A stretch of DNA of 8,785 bases from Bacillota bacterium (GTDB lineage: Bacteria; Bacillota_E; Sulfobacillia; Sulfobacillales; Sulfobacillaceae). Made by a program: the position numbers and the translations under genes. Below, piece after piece: positions 6,297 through 8,785 of the stretch; position 1 is the first letter of the stretch; each line of letters begins with the position of its first letter. Location: contig JAKAAL010000134.1 of the NCBI GenBank assembly GCA_021802375.1, positions 1-8,785 on the forward strand. Direction: 5' to 3'. The notes beneath the pieces are model-generated. The model did no database searches and was not told where the DNA came from. It saw nothing but the letters and a program-made list of their open reading frames with translations.

Positions 6297-7306
6297 TGGT
6301 GTAAAGTGACCCAGATGTCTTTGAGAAAACTTCGCGTCCCAAGTCCTCCACGGTATCGTGCCCGGTAGGCCCCGCGTAAAGACATGCTAAAGATCTTCCC
6401 CAAACGCTTCGGACCTCGCGGCAATTCATACAGAATGGCGCGTTGCTCCATAGCGTTGCTTAGTTTTTCACTGACCCTGGCTAGCTGTTCCAAATTAAAG
6501 TTGGCAACCGTTTCGTCTGATCCGCCTTTAAGTCTTAACAGCATGCGAGACCGGGCGTGGGCGTGGGCCGCAAAGTCGCGGTATTGCTCCGGCCCATTTT
6601 GGAGTCCGGCCCGGGAATCCCGGGTAATAAGGCCTTGGCCACTGGTGACATTATGCTGGTGGCGCCGATACAGCACCAAGGGGTTTGGGAGTAATATCGT
6701 GTCGCCTAGAGCCCGAGCCATCAGGACCACGGGCATTTCATGTCCAAACCAGAATTGGTCCTGCTCTGGATACTCGAGGAGTCGGGTGGACACGGCTCTT
6801 GCGACGCTTTGTCTAAAGACCAGGGAGAAACCCAATGGGAAACTCTTCAATGTTTTATCCGACGGAGAACCCTGCGGGATTCGCGAAGGTTTGAGAATCA
6901 CGGGAAAGCGGCCGGGAAGGGGGATCAAATCTTCCGTAACAGGAATTCCCGAATGGATCGTCATCATTACCTTGGGGTCTTCGAAGTAGGAAGCCACGGT
7001 CGCGAGTTTATCGGGTAACCAGATGTCGTCCTGATCACAAAAGGCAACCGCATCTCCCGTCGTGGTTTGGGCCAAGTGACTTAGAAAGTTTAGAACATAG
7101 CCGAGTCGTGTGGAATTTTGGTAAACGGTAACTGGGAACGGTAGCGAGTTCCGATAGCGTTCAAGGAGCCCGAGCGTGCCATCGGTGGAACCGTCATCGC
7201 ACACGATGAGTTCGTAAGGTCTCAGAGTTTGCTGAGACAGGCTCTCTAGTTGGGACCCTAGATAACGCTCCCCGTTGTAGGTGGCCATGATGATTGAGAT
7301 GTGCAC
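6293..7306 (-). CDS. Family 2 glycosyltransferase (rhamnosyltransferase-like)
   Basis: Cytoplasmic or membrane-associated sugar transferase of 337 residues with a GT-A fold. The N-terminus SIIMATYNGERYL is the classic GT2 opening. CDDGSTDGT (36-44) binds the nucleotide sugar and DQDDIW (91-96) carries the metal-binding DxD. A later GHEMP segment probably contributes to the acceptor/base region, and YRRHQHN is common in rhamnosyltransferase-like members. The C-terminal 100 residues are basic and helical without a clear membrane span. The start is GTG at 7306, with AGGAG 6 nt upstream; no better ATG exists before the GT2 motif. It probably builds a surface polysaccharide or glycoprotein; the divergent pilus operon makes pilin or cell-surface decoration a possibility, by position only. 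No other polysaccharide genes are in the window. Confidence 0.9.
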   Translation of the reverse strand: MHISIIMATYNGERYLGSQLESLSQQTLRPYELIVCDDGSTDGTLGLLERYRNSLPFPVTVYQNSTRLGYVLNFLSHLAQTTTGDAVAFCDQDDIWLPDKLATVASYFEDPKVMMTIHSGIPVTEDLIPLPGRFPVILKPSRIPQGSPSDKTLKSFPLGFSLVFRQSVARAVSTRLLEYPEQDQFWFGHEMPVVLMARALGDTILLPNPLVLYRRHQHNVTSGQGLITRDSRAGLQNGPEQYRDFAAHAHARSRMLLRLKGGSDETVANFNLEQLARVSEKLSNAMEQRAILYELPRGPKRLGKIFSMSLRGAYRARYRGGLGTRSFLKDIWVTLHH

Positions 7307-7312
7307 CGGACT

Positions 7313-7317
7313 CTCCT
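7313..7317 (-). promoter_or_regulatory. Ribosome binding site fixing the GTG start of the glycosyltransferase
   Basis: On the minus strand this is AGGAG, 6 nt before GTG 7306. It supports that non-ATG start over the internal ATG seven codons in, which would cut into the first strand of the fold. Confidence 0.75.
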
Positions 7318-7397
7318 CTTAGGTTAGGTCAACACCAGATAATAATATTGTACAACAATTCCCTCTACAGGTTTGCTTTCATCAGGGCGCCTATTGT

Positions 7398-7409
7398 TAC
7401 ATTAATGTA
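7398..7409. promoter_or_regulatory. Palindrome upstream of the pilus operon
   Basis: TACATTAATGTA is a perfect 12-bp palindrome, extended by TG/CA to an 18-bp dyad with one mismatched pair (7395-7412). It lies 10 bases before the AAGGGAG ribosome site of flp, in the 127-bp gap between the divergent glycosyltransferase and flp. It could be an operator of the pilus promoter. A possible TTGCTT -35 (7373-7378) lies upstream, but no convincing -10 fits it. Confidence 0.4.
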
Positions 7410-7433
7410 TCACTTGGGAAGGGAGTGATTATT

Positions 7434-7658
7434 GTGACAAATAGTCTAACCAACTGGATGCGGAAGACCTATCTAACTGGGCGAATTCGATGGTCGTCCC
7501 TAAGCCAACGAGCACGGGATGACAAAGGTCAAGCGCTTGTTGAATACGCACTAATTATTGCCCTGATTGCGGTCGTGGCGATAGCGGCATTGACCTTTTT
7601 GGGTCATACAGCCACCAACAAGTTGAATCAAATCGGCCAGACGATTAATAGCGCCTAG
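7434..7658 (+). CDS. flp: Flp-type (Tad) prepilin
   Basis: Major pilin precursor of 74 residues, type IVb Flp class. After a 32-residue charged leader (ending RARDDKG) comes the processing motif G/QALVEY, with Glu at +5 and Tyr at +6 of the mature protein as required by prepilin peptidases. A hydrophobic helix (ALIIALIAVVAIAALTFLG) and a short tail ending NSA follow. The mature pilin would be 42 residues, typical of Flp. GTG 7434 is chosen because AAGGGAG (7419-7425) ends 8 nt before it; the upstream in-frame GTG 7425 overlaps that site. The leader is longer than the usual 10-25 residues. It is first in a tightly packed operon with cpaB. Assembly would need the TadA/CpaF ATPase, TadB/C and a peptidase, probably beyond the right edge. 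Confidence 0.92.
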   Translation: MTNSLTNWMRKTYLTGRIRWSSLSQRARDDKGQALVEYALIIALIAVVAIAALTFLGHTATNKLNQIGQTINSA

Positions 7659-7661
7659 CCG

Positions 7662-8411
7662 ATGGCAGATCCCAATCGAGAGACTCGCTTGCGCCAAGTC
7701 ATTACGGTCAATCGCTGGCTTTTTCTGGCCGTCATACTAGGCATGGTCGCGGTCTATATCAGTCTCCGATATGTGGCCCGGGCATCCCACAGGACGGTGG
7801 TTGGCCACGGTAACGTGGCCACCATCCCGGTGGTGGTTGCCGCGACCCAGATCGGGGCCTTTGTCCCCCTCGTCCCGCAAGACGTGGTGGTTAAACAGTT
7901 TCCCCAAAATTTAGCGCCGCCGGGTGCGATATCGTCCTTGGCTTCAATATCTGGGGCCTGGACTACAACATCGGTGGCACCGGGCATGCCGGTAAGCCAA
8001 AGCGCGGTATTTTTTCCAAAAACCAGCGACGTGTTAGCGTCGCGCATTGCATCGGGAGACATGGCCGTAGATCTCCCTTTAGGGAGTGCCAACGCGGTTG
8101 ATGGGCTCTTGGTGCCGGGAGACCGTGTTTCACTCTTCACCACCATTCCGGAATCGGGTACCACCAGCGTGGTCGAAGATTTTATGAACAACATTCCCGT
8201 ACTCGGGGTAAACGGCCTTTTGACCCCTTCGGCGACATCGACCATTGGCCAGGGCTTGACGCTCATTCTGGCGTTGCCTGCATCTCGAATTCCGGCATTG
8301 CTGTATGCTGAACAACAAGGAAAACTAGTAGCGGCTCTAGATCCACCGCACTCGACGGCGCCAATCCCGGCGCCCTATACCACGCAGATGTACCTGAAGC
8401 CGATTCCCTAA
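7662..8411 (+). CDS. cpaB: CpaB/RcpC-family Flp pilus assembly protein
   Basis: Pilus assembly protein of 249 residues with a single N-terminal membrane helix (about 18-37; NRWLFLAVILGMVAVYISL) and the bulk outside the membrane. Residues about 54-118 form an SAF domain (IPVVVAATQIGAFVPLVPQDV... APGMPVSQSAVF). Residues about 133-220 form the RcpC domain with the family phrase GLLVPGDRVSLF. In Gram-negatives RcpC/CpaB works with the outer-membrane secretin; in Gram-positives, without an outer membrane, it is thought to help pilus passage or attachment to the wall. The ATG lies 3 nt after the flp stop with no clear Shine-Dalgarno sequence, so translational coupling to flp is likely. It ends in a Pro/Thr-rich tail. 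Confidence 0.85.
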   Translation: MADPNRETRLRQVITVNRWLFLAVILGMVAVYISLRYVARASHRTVVGHGNVATIPVVVAATQIGAFVPLVPQDVVVKQFPQNLAPPGAISSLASISGAWTTTSVAPGMPVSQSAVFFPKTSDVLASRIASGDMAVDLPLGSANAVDGLLVPGDRVSLFTTIPESGTTSVVEDFMNNIPVLGVNGLLTPSATSTIGQGLTLILALPASRIPALLYAEQQGKLVAALDPPHSTAPIPAPYTTQMYLKPIP

Positions 8412-8413
8412 GC

Positions 8414-8420
8414 GAGGTGA
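8414..8420 (+). promoter_or_regulatory. Strong ribosome binding site for the tadZ-like gene
   Basis: GAGGTGA is an almost perfect Shine-Dalgarno sequence, 9 nt before ATG 8430. It defines the start of the last, incomplete gene. Confidence 0.75.
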
Positions 8421-8429
8421 TGGACTAGC

Positions 8430-8785
8430 ATGTATACCGTCTATGTCGCGGCACCGGAGCCGGCCCGTGAGGCACTGGCCGCTTGGATTAAAAACCTAGC
8501 CGGCGCCGTCCTCACCGGGTCTAGTGTCAGCCTGCGAGAGGCCTTGGATGAATGTGCTACCGAAACCCCGGGATGTCTCCTGGTGCATGACGATCTTTTA
8601 GTGGAAAACGTGGGCTTGGTGGACCAAGTCGGGCAAGCCATGTATCCTGTGATTTTAATGGGGCCGGAGACTGCCGCCACAACACGCCGGGCACTAACCA
8701 TTCGGGCTCGGGATTTGCTACCCGATCCTTCCTGGCGTGACCATCTGGAGGCGGCTTTTCTTCGGTATGCCACACCTTTAGAGGG
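8430..8785 (+). CDS. tadZ: TadZ/CpaE-like protein, N-terminal part, 3'-truncated
   Basis: The open frame runs to the right edge (118 complete codons). The visible part has the alternating strand-helix layout of an atypical receiver domain: MYTVYVAAPEP (strand 1), CLLVHDDLL (strand 3, Asp 54/55 near the phosphorylation position), YPVILMGP (strand 4) and a final helix near WRDHLEAAF. Such a domain precedes the ParA/MinD-like ATPase in TadZ/CpaE proteins, which place the Tad secretion machine in the cell. The position, third after flp and cpaB and 18 nt behind cpaB, matches tad operons. The ATPase Walker motif, which would settle the call, lies outside the window. A free-standing receiver-like protein is the alternative. 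Confidence 0.62.
   Translation, partial: MYTVYVAAPEPAREALAAWIKNLAGAVLTGSSVSLREALDECATETPGCLLVHDDLLVENVGLVDQVGQAMYPVILMGPETAATTRRALTIRARDLLPDPSWRDHLEAAFLRYATPLE

Noticed and set aside
6384..6989. 201-codon plus-strand frame within the glycosyltransferase
   Set aside because: It is antisense to a gene with clear GT2 motifs and has no recognisable domain or ribosome site.
8441..8773. 110-codon minus-strand frame at the right end
   Set aside because: Antisense to the tadZ-like gene, which has a strong ribosome site and fits the operon; the minus frame is basic and low in information.

Overview
The window (8785 bases, moderately GC-rich) looks like a chromosomal segment of a Gram-positive (Firmicutes-type) bacterium. 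The signs are Shine-Dalgarno-led genes, several GTG starts, a lipoprotein foldase of the PrsA type, a PaiB-type FMN protein and a Gram-positive style Tad/Flp pilus locus. The gene mix (TusA-type sulfur carrier, DMT exporter, Tad pili) fits a Sulfobacillus-like acidophile, but that is an impression and was not tested.

Layout. (1) 2-964, plus strand: a drug/metabolite (EmrE/EamA-like) membrane transporter with its extreme N-terminus cut off by the window edge. (2) 965-1192: a 228-base gap with several complementary segments that may be a structured leader, followed by a small TusA-type sulfur-carrier gene (1193-1447). (3) 1448-1622: a regulatory gap with two TTGTAAC repeats exactly 11 bp apart, placed 10 bp upstream of a TATAGT -10. 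It leads into a PrsA-like lipoprotein (1623-2567) whose parvulin domain lacks the first catalytic histidine. (4) ilvD, dihydroxy-acid dehydratase of branched-chain amino-acid synthesis (2644-4323). (5) A PaiB-like FMN-binding protein (minus, 4320-4949) divergent from an MFS transporter (plus, 5058-6296). Between them lies a 10-bp-arm inverted repeat that is a good operator candidate. (6) A family 2 glycosyltransferase (minus, 6293-7306). (7) The start of a Tad (Flp) pilus operon: flp prepilin, CpaB/RcpC, and the N-terminus of a TadZ/CpaE-like protein running off the right edge.

How the genes fit together. Most are single-gene units in alternating orientations, each with its own short control region. 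The exception is the pilus operon, where the gaps are 3 and 18 nt and the genes should work as one assembly pathway. Both convergent junctions (ilvD/PaiB-like and MFS/glycosyltransferase) are packed so tightly that the stop codons share the same four bases, leaving no room for a terminator between them. The glycosyltransferase is divergent from the pilus operon; a role in decorating the pilus or cell surface is possible but only suggested by position.

No CRISPR array, insertion sequence, tRNA, rRNA or clearly novel multi-gene system is visible. The most interesting signals are regulatory: the PhoB/OmpR-style tandem repeat, the divergent dyad, and the structured gap before tusA.
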